Below are positions 1 to 8,981 of a DNA stretch of 64,000 nucleotides, piece by piece. The notes under the pieces are model-generated. The model worked only from the letters and a program-made list of their open reading frames with translations. It ran no database searches and was not told the DNA's origin. Positions within the stretch are counted from its first letter, which is position 1, and each line of letters opens with the position of its first letter. The DNA lies in NCBI RefSeq assembly GCF_003710985.1, contig NZ_RHHT01000002.1, forward strand, positions 310,001-374,000, given 5' to 3'. Source of the stretch: Brevibacillus panacihumi (GTDB taxonomy: Bacteria; Bacillota; Bacilli; Brevibacillales; Brevibacillaceae). Both the position numbers and the translations under genes were made by a program.

Positions 1-399
1 TTCGACACCGACCCGGGACAGATCCGTGCGCAAGCGTACGATATGGTCCTCAACGGCTACGAGCTGGGCGGCGGTTCGATGCGGATCTTCAAACGCGACG
101 TACAGGAGAAAATGTTCAAAGCACTCGGCTTTACACCGGAAGAAGCGCGTGAGCAGTTCGGCTTCCTCCTGGATGCCTTTGAATACGGGACGCCACCGCA
201 CGGCGGAATCGCGCTTGGCTTGGATCGTCTGATCATGCTTTTGGCTGGACGCAACAACCTGCGCGAAGTAATTGCCTTCCCAAAAACTGCCAGCGCGAGC
301 GATCTGATGGTAAACGCTCCAGATGTGGTATCCCCGAAACAGCTGAAAGAACTGCATATCGACACGATTGCAGAACAGGAAGACAAGGGAAACGCATAG
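1..399 (+). CDS. aspS: Aspartyl-tRNA synthetase, C-terminal part
   Basis: The frame is open from the first base and gives 132 residues, so the 5' part lies outside the window. It is the end of the class II AspRS catalytic domain. Visible are [12 protein letters not shown] and the class II motif 3 stretch GIALGLDRL with its ATP-binding arginine, followed by [11 protein letters not shown] and a family-typical tail. The enzyme charges tRNA-Asp in the cytoplasm. It is followed by 6S RNA and tcdA, the same order as aspS-bsrA-yrvM in B. subtilis. hisS would be expected upstream, outside the window. Confidence 0.97.
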   Translation, partial: FDTDPGQIRAQAYDMVLNGYELGGGSMRIFKRDVQEKMFKALGFTPEEAREQFGFLLDAFEYGTPPHGGIALGLDRLIMLLAGRNNLREVIAFPKTASASDLMVNAPDVVSPKQLKELHIDTIAEQEDKGNA

Positions 400-422
400 C
401 GGCAAGCGACTTGCACAGATGC

Positions 423-449
423 ATGACACTTTGATACATTGGTTATAGT
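423..449 (+). promoter_or_regulatory. Probable promoter of 6S RNA
   Basis: ATGACA at 423-428 and TATAGT at 444-449 are 15 bases apart, a short but usable spacing. Initiation about 7 bases downstream would fall at 456-457, exactly where the closing stem of the 6S RNA begins. Confidence 0.5.
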
Positions 450-456
450 AGAAGAT

Positions 457-637
457 AAGCCCTACGATGTCCGTGACATCTGATCGTTTTGAGCCACAAT
501 GTTTGAATCGGGAGTCGAACGTCCCAACTGGAAAGGCATGCCTCCGCAAGAGTGGAAGTCTTGTTCAGTTGGGCAGACGCCCACCTGCGATGAGCAGGTT
601 CAAAACGTAGGAAATCACGGCATAATGGGGCTGCTTT
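457..637 (+). ncRNA. ssrS: 6S RNA
   Basis: This RNA of about 180 nt has no convincing reading frame. Its ends pair: AGCCCTACGATGTCCGTGA at 457-475 matches TCACGGCATAATGGGGCT near 615-632 with few mismatches, forming the long closing stem of 6S RNA. The interior contains further GC-rich helices and an open middle. It lies between aspS and tcdA, where B. subtilis encodes 6S-1 RNA (bsrA). 6S RNA mimics an open promoter and sequesters the vegetative RNA polymerase holoenzyme in stationary phase. The exact 3' end is uncertain; the RNA stops around the T-rich stretch at 633-640. Confidence 0.85.
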
Positions 638-699
638 ATTCCCTGGAATCCTACTTTTCCGATGGACAATTACTCTGCTTTGAAAGGTGAAAAATACGT

Positions 700-1455
700 A
701 TGCTTCATCAATTTTCCCGTTGTGAATTGGCCTTCGGTCCTGAAGGTTTGGAAAAAATGAAAAACAGCCGCGTCGCCGTCCTGGGGATTGGCGGGGTAGG
801 CTCCTTTACCGTAGAAGCATTGGCGCGAACTGGCGTAGGCAAGCTGGTGCTGGTGGACAAGGATGTCGTCGATATTACGAATTGCAACCGGCAGATTCAC
901 GCGACTTTGCATACCATCGGACAGAAAAAAGCGGAGCTGATGAAAGAGCGCGTGGCGGCCATCAATCCCGAATGCGAGGTCATCACGCTGAACATGTTTT
1001 ACAGCGAAGAGACCGCCGATCAATTTTTTGCCCATGAAGTGGATTATATTGTAGACGCGATGGATATCATGTCTGCCAAGCTCCACATCATTCAGGAGGC
1101 AAAACGGCGCAATATCCCGATTATCTCCAGCATGGGCGCAGCGAATAAAATGGACCCGACCCGCTTTGAAGTCGCGGACATTTCGCAGACGAGCTATGAT
1201 CCAATCGCCAAGGTCATTCGTCGCGAGCTGCGCAAAAAAGGCATCTATAAAGGGGTAAAAGTGGTGTATTCCCGCGAGATTCCGGTCGAGATCCGCACGG
1301 ATGTACGAGAGCAGATCGTCACCAACCCGGATTCTCCGATCAGCAAGGTTCGGCAGCCTCCAGCGAGCAATGCATTCGTCCCGTCTGTGGCAGGATTGAT
1401 CCTGGCCAGTGTGGTCGTACGCGATCTGCTTGAGTGGCAGCCGGTGAAAGGGTAG
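700..1455 (+). CDS. tcdA: tRNA threonylcarbamoyladenosine dehydratase
   Basis: This 251-residue protein belongs to the ThiF/MoeB/HesA E1-like superfamily. GIGGVGSF at residues 29-36 is the ATP-binding glycine loop, DKDVVDITNCNRQ follows the second strand, and DAMDIMSAK is the adenylate-site region. TcdA dehydrates and cyclises t6A to ct6A at position 37 of ANN-decoding tRNAs in the cytoplasm. The B. subtilis counterpart is YrvM, also next to aspS and 6S RNA. The start ATG follows AAAGGTGA at 680-687. rarA follows after 4 bases, so the two are probably cotranscribed. Confidence 0.93.
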   Translation: MLHQFSRCELAFGPEGLEKMKNSRVAVLGIGGVGSFTVEALARTGVGKLVLVDKDVVDITNCNRQIHATLHTIGQKKAELMKERVAAINPECEVITLNMFYSEETADQFFAHEVDYIVDAMDIMSAKLHIIQEAKRRNIPIISSMGAANKMDPTRFEVADISQTSYDPIAKVIRRELRKKGIYKGVKVVYSREIPVEIRTDVREQIVTNPDSPISKVRQPPASNAFVPSVAGLILASVVVRDLLEWQPVKG

Positions 1456-1459
1456 GAAG

Positions 1460-2812
1460 ATGGACGATCTATTCTCGTTTGCCTACGAACAACAGGGTGG
1501 CAGCGGCAAACAAAAGCCGCTTGCCGCTCGCATGCGTCCCCAGACGATTCAGGATGTAATCGGCCAATCGCATATTATCGCTCCTGGAAAGCTGTTGCGC
1601 CGGGCGATTGAGGCAGACCAGGTCTCTTCCTTGATCTTCTATGGTCCGCCGGGTACGGGAAAAACGACTTTGGCTAAGGTGATCGCTCGTTCGACGCGTT
1701 CGTATTTTTCAGAACTCAATGCAGTGACTGCCGGTGTAGGCGACATTCGCAAGGTTGTGGAAGAGGCGAAGGAAAGATTGGTGATGGGCGGTCAGCGCAC
1801 GACGCTGTTTGTGGACGAGATTCACCGCTTCAACAAATCCCAGCAGGATGCGTTGCTGCCTTTTGTGGAAGAAGGGACGATCATTTTGATCGGAGCCACT
1901 ACGGAGAACCCCTTTTTCGAAGTAAATGCGGCCCTGCTGTCCAGGTCCCAGATCTTCTCCCTGCAGCCGCTCACCCATGAAGAATTGAAACAGGTCATAG
2001 ACCGGGCATTGCAGGATGAGGAGAACGGACTGGGAGAACTTGACGTGCAGCTCACGCCGGAAGCGCAAGAACATTTGATTCAGTATGCCGAGGGAGATGC
2101 GCGGCGCTTGCTGAATGCTTTGGAACTGGCGGTCACCACGACACCCCAGGGAGCAGACGGGAGCATCACTGTCACCTTGGATGTGGCGGTGGAATCCATT
2201 CAGCGCAGGGCTGTCAGGTATGATAAGAGCGGGGATAATCACTATGATACGATCTCTGCATTTATCAAATCGATTCGCGGCTCTGACCCCGATGCTGCCT
2301 TGTACTGGCTGGCGAGGATGATCGATGCCGGGGAAGATCCTCGCTTTATCGCCCGCAGATTGGTCATCTCCGCATCAGAGGATATTGGCAATGCCGACCC
2401 GCAGGCGATAACCGTAGCCATCTCCTGCTTTCAGGCGGTCGAACTGGTCGGGATGCCGGAGGGGCGAATTGCATTGGGACAGGCTACCACCTATCTGGCT
2501 ACCGCGCCAAAAAGCAATGCGGCGTACAACGGGATCAACCAGGCTTTGGCCCATATCCAAAAAGAAGGACACAAGCCTGTCCCGATCCATCTGCGCGACT
2601 CCGCCTACAAAGGCGCGTCCAAGCTGGGACACGGCAAGGGATACCTGTATCCGCACAACTACCCGTACGGCTACGTGCAGCAGCAGTACCTGCCAGATGG
2701 CCTGGATATTGTGTTCTACGAGCCAAAGGAATTTGGCTATGAGCGCCATATCCGAAAATTCCAGGAGGAAAGGCAAAAGCTGGCGAACCCGAAGAAATCT
2801 TCCTCGGACTAA
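1460..2812 (+). CDS. rarA: Replication-associated recombination protein A
   Basis: This 450-residue AAA+ ATPase is the usual length for RarA/MgsA (B. subtilis YrvN). The Walker A motif is GPPGTGKTT at residues 62-70. The Walker B motif is LFVDEIHRFN around 116-125, followed by sensor motif GATTENPFFEV. The C-terminal half carries the conserved MgsA tetramerisation region with HLRDSAYKGASKLGHGKGY. RarA acts at stalled forks, binding SSB and DNA ends. The gene starts 4 bases after tcdA with RBS GTAGGAAG overlapping the tcdA stop, so translation may be coupled. Confidence 0.95.
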   Translation: MDDLFSFAYEQQGGSGKQKPLAARMRPQTIQDVIGQSHIIAPGKLLRRAIEADQVSSLIFYGPPGTGKTTLAKVIARSTRSYFSELNAVTAGVGDIRKVVEEAKERLVMGGQRTTLFVDEIHRFNKSQQDALLPFVEEGTIILIGATTENPFFEVNAALLSRSQIFSLQPLTHEELKQVIDRALQDEENGLGELDVQLTPEAQEHLIQYAEGDARRLLNALELAVTTTPQGADGSITVTLDVAVESIQRRAVRYDKSGDNHYDTISAFIKSIRGSDPDAALYWLARMIDAGEDPRFIARRLVISASEDIGNADPQAITVAISCFQAVELVGMPEGRIALGQATTYLATAPKSNAAYNGINQALAHIQKEGHKPVPIHLRDSAYKGASKLGHGKGYLYPHNYPYGYVQQQYLPDGLDIVFYEPKEFGYERHIRKFQEERQKLANPKKSSSD

Positions 2813-2830
2813 GGCTTAAAGAAGAAGGGA

Positions 2831-2852
2831 ACTCCCTCGCAAAAGAGGGAGT
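2831..2852 (-). terminator. Terminator of the small minus-strand gene
   Basis: ACTCCCTC and GAGGGAGT form an 8-bp hairpin with a 6-base loop. On the minus strand it is followed by TTCCCTTCTTCTTT, a T-rich tail. The plus-strand side has no T run, so it serves the minus-strand gene best. Confidence 0.6.
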
Positions 2853-2859
2853 AACACGC

Positions 2860-3033
2860 TTACGTACGGACGTTTCCCCCAGGCTTGTTGGGCAAGTCGC
2901 CGTTTTCATTGGGCTGCTTGCTTTGTTCGCTCGCACCGTATCGCGCTTTGTGTGCAATCGTCCCGGCCGGGTTTTCGTACAACGTTCCGGACGGATGGTT
3001 GCGGCCTCGTTCAGAACGTTTATTTGTGGTCAT
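2860..3033 (-). CDS. Small basic hydrophilic protein of unknown function
   Basis: This 57-residue protein starts MTTNKRSERGRNHPSG and is rich in Asn, Gly, Lys, Arg and Pro, with no hydrophobic segment and no cysteine. The ATG at 3033 is preceded by a strong ribosome binding site (GGGGGTGAG, 8 bases away on the minus strand), and a hairpin terminator lies just behind the stop, so the gene looks real. A longer frame exists upstream but lacks an RBS. Composition resembles minor small acid-soluble spore proteins, but I do not recognise a family. It is convergent with rarA and divergent from cymR. Confidence 0.65.
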   Translation of the reverse strand: MTTNKRSERGRNHPSGTLYENPAGTIAHKARYGASEQSKQPNENGDLPNKPGGNVRT

Positions 3034-3131
3034 TTTGCACTCACCCCCTGTAGGTAGTGTATCCCGGACCGATGAACTCATGTAGGAAGCAGGAAAGAAG
3101 GGAAATGTAAATATAGAGGAGAGTTGTGACT

Positions 3132-3551
3132 GTGAAAATATCGACGAAGGGACGTTACGGTCTGACGATTATGATGGAACTGGCCAATCGCTGTGGAGAA
3201 GGGCCAACCTCATTGCGCAGCATCGCACAACGCCATGACTTATCAGAGCATTATCTGGAGCAGTTGATCGCACCGCTGCGCAATGCGGGCCTGGTAAAGA
3301 GCATTCGAGGGGCTTACGGCGGCTATGTTCTTGCCAAGCAACCCGACGAGATCTCCGCAGGCGATGTCATTCGCGTGCTGGAAGGGCCGATCAGCCCTGT
3401 GGAATTCGCGGAGGAGGAGGATGCGGCGAAGCGCTATCTGTGGCTGCGCATTCGCGACAGCATCTCTTCGGTGCTGGATTCTACTTCGCTACAGGATTTG
3501 ATTACCTTCCAGGATGACGGACGTACGGACAACTACATGTTTTATATCTAA
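3132..3551 (+). CDS. cymR: Rrf2-family cysteine metabolism repressor CymR
   Basis: This 139-residue protein is collinear with B. subtilis CymR. The N-terminus KISTKGRYGLTIMMELA and a winged helix-turn-helix (SLRSIAQRHDLSEHYLEQL, then GAYGGYVLA) are followed by EGPISPVEF and a C-terminal YMFYI. There is no cluster of three cysteines for an Fe-S centre, which fits CymR rather than IscR. CymR with CysK represses cysteine uptake and synthesis genes. I chose the GTG at 3132 because AGAGGAGAG at 3115-3123 is well spaced from it; the GTG at 3126 is too close. The cysteine desulfurase follows 24 bases downstream. Confidence 0.93.
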   Translation: MKISTKGRYGLTIMMELANRCGEGPTSLRSIAQRHDLSEHYLEQLIAPLRNAGLVKSIRGAYGGYVLAKQPDEISAGDVIRVLEGPISPVEFAEEEDAAKRYLWLRIRDSISSVLDSTSLQDLITFQDDGRTDNYMFYI

Positions 3552-3575
3552 TGATGGAAGCTGAAGGTGACTTTC

Positions 3576-4718
3576 GTGTCGGAAATGATCTATTTTGACC
3601 ATGCCGCCACCACCCCTGTACACCCGCGTGTCGTAGAGGCGATGACACCCTACCTCAGCCAGGTGTACGGCAATCCTTCCAGTGTGCACGGCTTTGGGCG
3701 CAAGGCTCGCCAAGCATTGGAAAAAGCCAGAGACGGGATTGCGGGCTCCTTGCATGTCGATCCGCAGGCTTTGATTTTTACCAGCGGCGGCACGGAGGCG
3801 GACAATCTGGCGGTGATTGGTGGTGCGTTGGCTCAACAGGGCCGAGGACGTCACGTCATTACGACGCAGGTCGAGCATCACGCTGTCTTGCACGCCTGTG
3901 AATATCTGGAGCAGATCGGATACGAGGTGACGTATCTTCCGGTGGATGAGACGGGGATGGTACGCATGAGCGACCTCGAAGCGGCCGTTCGTGAAGATAC
4001 AGTGCTCGTCTCGGTGATGTATGGCAACAACGAAGTGGGAACGCTCCAACCGATTGCAGAGATCGGACGTTTTTTGCGTGAGCGCCGCATTATCTTTCAT
4101 ACGGATGCCGTGCAAGCATATGGGGTGCTGCCGCTCGATCCAGAGCAGCTTTTTGTCGACATGCTCTCGGTCTCGGCACATAAAATCAACGGCCCCAAGG
4201 GAGTCGGCGCCCTGTACCTCGGCAAGCACGTTCCGATTTCTCCTTTGTTGCATGGCGGGTCACAGGAGAGGAAACGTCGTGCAGGGACGGAGAACCTGTC
4301 CGGGATCGTCGGCTTTGCAGAAGCTGCCCGGATTGCAACAGAAGAAAGGGAAGAACGGGTAGCCAAGTACAACCAGATCAAGGCTGCTATGCTTGGGCGT
4401 TTTCAGGAGGCAGGAATCGCGTACTGCGTAAATGGACATCCTGAACGCACGCTGCCGCATATCCTGAATGTCAGCTTTCCTGGAATCGAGACCGAAACCA
4501 TGCTGATGAATCTGGATCTGGTGCAGGTAGCGGCTGCCAGCGGTTCGGCCTGTACATCGGGATCTCTTGAACTGTCGCATGTCTTAAAAGCGATGAATCT
4601 CGGTGAGGAAAGGGCGGAATCCGCGATACGCTTCAGCTTCGGGATCACCAATACCGTAGAGGAAGCAGAGCTTGCCGCGAAAAAGATCGTACAGATCGCA
4701 ACGCGTTTGCAAAAATAA
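3576..4718 (+). CDS. yrvO: Cysteine desulfurase (NifS/IscS family)
   Basis: This 380-residue PLP enzyme removes sulfur from cysteine for tRNA thiolation or Fe-S assembly. IYFDHAATTPVHP is at the N-terminus, the PLP-binding lysine is in SVSAHKINGPKG, and the catalytic cysteine is in SGSACTSGS, followed by family-typical SIRFSFG-like residues. Position after cymR points to B. subtilis YrvO, which feeds MnmA for 2-thiouridine. The mnmA gene that usually follows is absent here and a terminator comes next. GTG at 3576 is chosen because AAGGTGA ends 5 bases upstream; ATG at 3585 is the alternative. Confidence 0.93.
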   Translation: MSEMIYFDHAATTPVHPRVVEAMTPYLSQVYGNPSSVHGFGRKARQALEKARDGIAGSLHVDPQALIFTSGGTEADNLAVIGGALAQQGRGRHVITTQVEHHAVLHACEYLEQIGYEVTYLPVDETGMVRMSDLEAAVREDTVLVSVMYGNNEVGTLQPIAEIGRFLRERRIIFHTDAVQAYGVLPLDPEQLFVDMLSVSAHKINGPKGVGALYLGKHVPISPLLHGGSQERKRRAGTENLSGIVGFAEAARIATEEREERVAKYNQIKAAMLGRFQEAGIAYCVNGHPERTLPHILNVSFPGIETETMLMNLDLVQVAAASGSACTSGSLELSHVLKAMNLGEERAESAIRFSFGITNTVEEAELAAKKIVQIATRLQK

Positions 4719-4724
4719 AAGACG

Positions 4725-4771
4725 AAAGACCAGTCAAGGCGAATCAATGCCGTTGACTGGTCTTTGTTTTT
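4725..4771 (+). terminator. Intrinsic terminator after the cysteine desulfurase
   Basis: AAAGACCAGTCAA at 4725-4737 pairs perfectly with TTGACTGGTCTTT at 4753-4765, followed by GTTTTTT. It closes the cymR-yrvO unit. Confidence 0.9.
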
Positions 4772-4791
4772 TAATGTTTATCGCGGTCAGA

Positions 4792-4820
4792 TTGTGGGAA
4801 TCGATAACAAATGGTAAAAT
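4792..4820 (+). promoter_or_regulatory. Putative SigA promoter of the chemoreceptor gene
   Basis: TTGTGG at 4792-4797 and TAAAAT at 4815-4820 with a 17-base spacer, upstream of the chemoreceptor RBS. A SigD-type motif, common for such genes, was not seen. Confidence 0.5.
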
Positions 4821-4876
4821 ATTTCTGCTTTAATCAAAATTCTTCCTCATTTGCAAAAGAAAAGGAGTGCATCATC

Positions 4877-6544
4877 ATGATAGCAAGAAAGGCTTCTGTG
4901 AGATTCAAGCTGCTCGCGACCATGCTGATCATTACGATTGTCCCGCTCATGATCGCAGGCTATCTCCAGTTTGAGAACGCCAAAAGAGCTGTCTATCAGC
5001 TTACGATTTCTGATTTGCAATACATAACAGATTTGAAAATGCGGGAGTTGGCTCCTTATACGCAAGATACGAATATTTTTGACGGCAATAGACAGAAAAT
5101 AAAGGATATTTTGAATGAGATAGCAGAAAAATACTACCAGCCAAATGGGATGAGCGGCTATGCTTATATCATGGATCAACAAGGGATACTGATGTTTTAT
5201 CCCGATGAAAGCATGGAAAACACCTCTTTATGGGAAGAGAGCTTCACTCAGGAAATGGTTGCGAACAAAAACGGGTGGATGGAGTACAATTTCCAGGGGG
5301 ATGACAAGCTCGCCGTCTACAAGGAACTTCCCAATGGATGGATCCTGGTGACAGCGAGCTTCCAACGGGATTTGTTAAACCCGATAGAAGCAAGTCGGAT
5401 CACTATGTTTATCATCAGCCTGATCAGTGCGATTGCAGCGCTGGCTATCGGCAGTTTTGTCGTGTACAAGCTGCTTTCGCCTCTGAAACAATTGGTTTCG
5501 GCAATGAAGGCGGCTGAAGCGGGAGACTTGACTCCGCGGGTTGAGATTCATACCAGGGACGAGTTCGGCCAGCTTTCACAGAATTACAATGAAATGATGG
5601 ACGGTTTCTGCCGGATGTTGCGTGATGTGCAGGAGGTATCGCGGCAAGTTGAAATCTCATCTGTCGAATTGAAGGCAAGCGCATCCGAAAGCGCACGTGC
5701 GTCGGAACAAATTTCCCACTCTTCTGCGGAAATCGCAACGTCCTCTGACCAGCAAAAAGAAACGGTCCATTTGACAGGAGACTTTATTCAGCGAATCGGC
5801 AAGGATATACAAGAGATAGCTCAATCGACGAGTCATGTTAACGAAGAGGCCTCACATGCCTATGCGCTTGCAGGCCAAGGGGGAGAGAAGCTGAATGTTC
5901 TCGCCCAAGAGATGGATCAGATCACAGAACAGGTGCAGCGGACGGAGCAAGTGGTGCGGGAGCTGGGGATGCAATCCGAAAAGATCATCGGAATCATCTC
6001 CATTATCCAGCAAATATCCGAGCAGACCAATCTGCTGGCTTTGAACGCAGCCATCGAAGCGGCACGAGCTGGAGAGCAAGGGCGCAGCTTCGCGGTTGTC
6101 GCGCAGGAGGTGCGAAAATTGGCTGAGCAATCCGGTCAGGCAGCTGAAGAGATCGCAGCTTTGATCCACAACGTCAATCAGGAAATCCTGGAAGCTGTCG
6201 GAGCGATGAGCAAAACGACGGGTGCCGTACAAGAGGGACGCGGCGGGGTCGCATCCGCGGGAGAAAGCTTCCGTCTGATCCTGCAGGCTGTCCAGGATGT
6301 CAGTCAGCAGGTTGACCGCATGAACGGGGCTGCACAAAAGATACATCGAGATACGGAGGAACTGCTTGTTCACTCCGGCACGATTCAAGAGCTGGCAGAA
6401 ATGACAGCGCGCAACACACAGGAGGTGGCTGCAGCATCCGAAGAGCAGACGGCCTCGACCGAGGAGATGGCTGCAGCGGCGGAGACTTTGGCCCAAATGG
6501 CCCAGCGGTTGTCAGAACAAGCAAAACAATTTACAATCAAATAG
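4877..6544 (+). CDS. Methyl-accepting chemotaxis protein
   Basis: This 555-residue membrane receptor has an N-terminal transmembrane helix around residues 12-30 and an extracytoplasmic sensor of about 140 residues that looks like a single Cache domain ([18 protein letters not shown]). A second helix near 175-200 is followed by HAMP and a long signalling coiled coil. The conserved hairpin tip is [20 protein letters not shown]. It binds CheW/CheA and controls the flagellar motor. The ATG at 4877 has AAAGGAG 10 bases upstream; an earlier in-frame ATG lacks an RBS. It stands alone between two terminators. The ligand cannot be told. Confidence 0.93.
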   Translation: MIARKASVRFKLLATMLIITIVPLMIAGYLQFENAKRAVYQLTISDLQYITDLKMRELAPYTQDTNIFDGNRQKIKDILNEIAEKYYQPNGMSGYAYIMDQQGILMFYPDESMENTSLWEESFTQEMVANKNGWMEYNFQGDDKLAVYKELPNGWILVTASFQRDLLNPIEASRITMFIISLISAIAALAIGSFVVYKLLSPLKQLVSAMKAAEAGDLTPRVEIHTRDEFGQLSQNYNEMMDGFCRMLRDVQEVSRQVEISSVELKASASESARASEQISHSSAEIATSSDQQKETVHLTGDFIQRIGKDIQEIAQSTSHVNEEASHAYALAGQGGEKLNVLAQEMDQITEQVQRTEQVVRELGMQSEKIIGIISIIQQISEQTNLLALNAAIEAARAGEQGRSFAVVAQEVRKLAEQSGQAAEEIAALIHNVNQEILEAVGAMSKTTGAVQEGRGGVASAGESFRLILQAVQDVSQQVDRMNGAAQKIHRDTEELLVHSGTIQELAEMTARNTQEVAAASEEQTASTEEMAAAAETLAQMAQRLSEQAKQFTIK

Positions 6545-6555
6545 AAGCGATGGTG

Positions 6556-6586
6556 AAATCCACTTTGTGATAAAGTGGATTTTTTC
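6556..6586 (+). terminator. Intrinsic terminator after the chemoreceptor
   Basis: AAATCCACTTT pairs with AAAGTGGATTT across a 5-base loop and runs into TTTTTT. Confidence 0.88.
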
Positions 6587-6647
6587 CATCTTTAAGGGCA
6601 AATCATCTGTTCGCGTAAAATGGCACAGGTGAGAGGAGGCGTTTGGG

Positions 6648-8909
6648 ATGGAGGAGCAGCAACAAATCTCCTTGTTTTCCGAAACATATATTCGCGGATA
6701 TGTCAATCAAGAAATATTTTACAATGAAGAAACATGGTATGGAATTATCCGTCTAAAGATAGAAGAGACCACGGAGAACATCAAGGACTCCGAGGTCATC
6801 ATCGTCGGCAATTTTCCGCGGCCCCATCCGGAAGAACGGTACACCTTCTACGGGGAGTGGAAGACGCATCCTCGATATGGACAACAATACGTCGCCAAGC
6901 GGTATGAACGGGAAACGCCCAAGACGGCGGCTGGGGTAGAACGATATTTGGCTAGCGGGCTTTTCCAGGGAATCGGCAAAAAGATGGCAAAGCGCATCGT
7001 CGAGGAATTGGGCGTTGATGCACTTAGCATCATTGCGCAAAATCCGGAGTGCCTGGCGCAGCTGCCGGGGATCTCGGAGGCAAGGGCCAAGACCATCTAC
7101 GACTCGGTCATGGAACATCGCTCGTTGGAAAGCGCCATGGTCTTTTTGTACGACTTCGGGATTGGAGTCAATTTGGCCTTGCGCATCTATCAGCATTACA
7201 AGCTGGAGACGATGGAGGTTTTGACCAAGGAGCCGTATCGCCTCATCGAGGATATCCAGGGCATTGGCTTCAAACGGGCTGACGACATTGCCCGTGCTAC
7301 AGGAATTGCCGCTTCCTCCGAGGAACGGGCAAAGGCTGCTGCTTTGTTCGTGCTGCAGGAATCCTCTTACACGGAAGGTCATGTGTTCGTCCCGGTAGAT
7401 GAGCTGTGTGAAAAGACAAAGCGGTTGCTGGATGAGTGCGGCGGGCATGCTTTTACTCAGGAAGATATCCAACTGGCAGTCGAAGCGTTGTTCGTCCAGA
7501 GCAAGGTTGCTTGGGAGGAAGAACGCATCTACTTGCCTTCCCTGTTTTTTGCAGAGATCGGTTTGGCCAAGCGGCTCCGCCATTTTGCGCAACGCGAGGA
7601 TTTCGGTACCTTTCCTGTGTCAGAGTTTTACAGCGCTCTGGGCAAGGTGGAGGACGAGCTGGGGATTACGTACGCTGACACCCAGCGCGATGCGATTGAG
7701 CGGGCCATTACGAGCGGACTCATGCTCCTGACCGGCGGGCCCGGCACCGGAAAGACGACGGTCATACGCGGGATCTGCCGTGTTTTTGCCCAATTGCATG
7801 GCGTTTCGCTCGATCTGAAAAAATACGGAGAAGACAATCCCTTCCCCATCTTGTTAGTCGCACCAACGGGACGAGCTGCCAAGCGGATGACCGAGACGAC
7901 CGGATTGCCCGCGATGACGATCCATCGGCTGCTGGGCTATAAAGGAGAAAGCTTCGAGCATGACGCCGAACATCCGATTCAGGGAAAACTGTTAATCGTA
8001 GACGAAATGTCGATGGTGGACATTTGGCTTGCCAACCAGCTTTTTCGGGCCATTCCCGACGAGATGCAGATTATCCTTGTCGGCGACCCTGACCAGCTCC
8101 CATCTGTCGGTCCCGGCAATGTGCTGCAGGATATGATCACGTCTGGACTGCTGCCGCTCGTCCAGCTGAAGGATATTTACAGGCAGGCACAGGAATCCAC
8201 GATCATTCAGCTGGCACATGAGGTACGGCAGGGTCGAGTGCCGGCGGATTTGTTGAAAACGACGCAAGATCGGAGATTTTTCACAAGTTCGCCACAAGAT
8301 GTGCCGGAAGCAGTGAAACAAATTTGTGCGGCAGCCGTAAAAAAAGGGTATACGGCCAAGGACGTGCAAGTCCTCGCCCCGATGTACAAGGGGATGGCCG
8401 GTGTAAATCGATTGAATGAAGAATTGCAGGAGCTGTTCAATCCGAAAACCGCACAAAAGCGGGAGGTTACCTTCGCGGAAACTGCTTTTCGGACCGGGGA
8501 CAAGGTGCTGCAATTGGTGAACAACGCCGAAGAGCATGTGTTCAACGGTGATATGGGTGAGATTGTCGCGATTTTTTTCCCCAACGAAAATGCGGAAAAT
8601 GAAGAGATGCTGGTCGTCAATTTTGATGGTCGGGAGGTAGTGTACAAGCGTTCTGCCTATCATCAGCTAACGCTTGCCTACTGCTGTTCCGTGCACAAGT
8701 CGCAGGGTAGTGAATTTCCGATTGTGATTATGCCGTTTGTCAAAAGTTATTACCGGATGCTGCGCAGAAAGCTGGTCTATACCGGCATTACACGCAGCAA
8801 GTCATTTCTCATCATGTGCGGGGAGCCGGAAGCTTTCCTGGCAGCCGTGCAGACAGATGAGGAAGGAGTCCGTTACAGCTATTTGGAAGAGCGCTTAAAG
8901 CAAGTGTAG
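6648..8909 (+). CDS. recD2: RecD2 family SF1B helicase
   Basis: This 753-residue ATP-dependent helicase matches RecD-like proteins that occur without RecB/RecC (B. subtilis YrrC). An N-terminal OB-like region is followed by helix-hairpin-helix repeats (FQGIGKKMAKRI, LPGISEARAKTI). The Walker A motif TGGPGTGKTT lies near residue 362, Walker B is VDEMSMVD, and motifs GDPDQLPSVGPG and YCCSVHKSQGSEFP occupy the C-terminal half. RecD2 unwinds 5'-3' and is linked to mismatch repair and fork protection. ATG follows GAGAGGAGG. The PRC-barrel gene follows as in B. subtilis yrrC-yrrD. Confidence 0.95.
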   Translation: MEEQQQISLFSETYIRGYVNQEIFYNEETWYGIIRLKIEETTENIKDSEVIIVGNFPRPHPEERYTFYGEWKTHPRYGQQYVAKRYERETPKTAAGVERYLASGLFQGIGKKMAKRIVEELGVDALSIIAQNPECLAQLPGISEARAKTIYDSVMEHRSLESAMVFLYDFGIGVNLALRIYQHYKLETMEVLTKEPYRLIEDIQGIGFKRADDIARATGIAASSEERAKAAALFVLQESSYTEGHVFVPVDELCEKTKRLLDECGGHAFTQEDIQLAVEALFVQSKVAWEEERIYLPSLFFAEIGLAKRLRHFAQREDFGTFPVSEFYSALGKVEDELGITYADTQRDAIERAITSGLMLLTGGPGTGKTTVIRGICRVFAQLHGVSLDLKKYGEDNPFPILLVAPTGRAAKRMTETTGLPAMTIHRLLGYKGESFEHDAEHPIQGKLLIVDEMSMVDIWLANQLFRAIPDEMQIILVGDPDQLPSVGPGNVLQDMITSGLLPLVQLKDIYRQAQESTIIQLAHEVRQGRVPADLLKTTQDRRFFTSSPQDVPEAVKQICAAAVKKGYTAKDVQVLAPMYKGMAGVNRLNEELQELFNPKTAQKREVTFAETAFRTGDKVLQLVNNAEEHVFNGDMGEIVAIFFPNENAENEEMLVVNFDGREVVYKRSAYHQLTLAYCCSVHKSQGSEFPIVIMPFVKSYYRMLRRKLVYTGITRSKSFLIMCGEPEAFLAAVQTDEEGVRYSYLEERLKQV

Positions 8910-8981
8910 GTTGGAACCATTTGCGCCGAATGAGCCTTTGTCTTTCGCCGATACTAAAAAGGCGGAAGGAGGATGTCCCAC

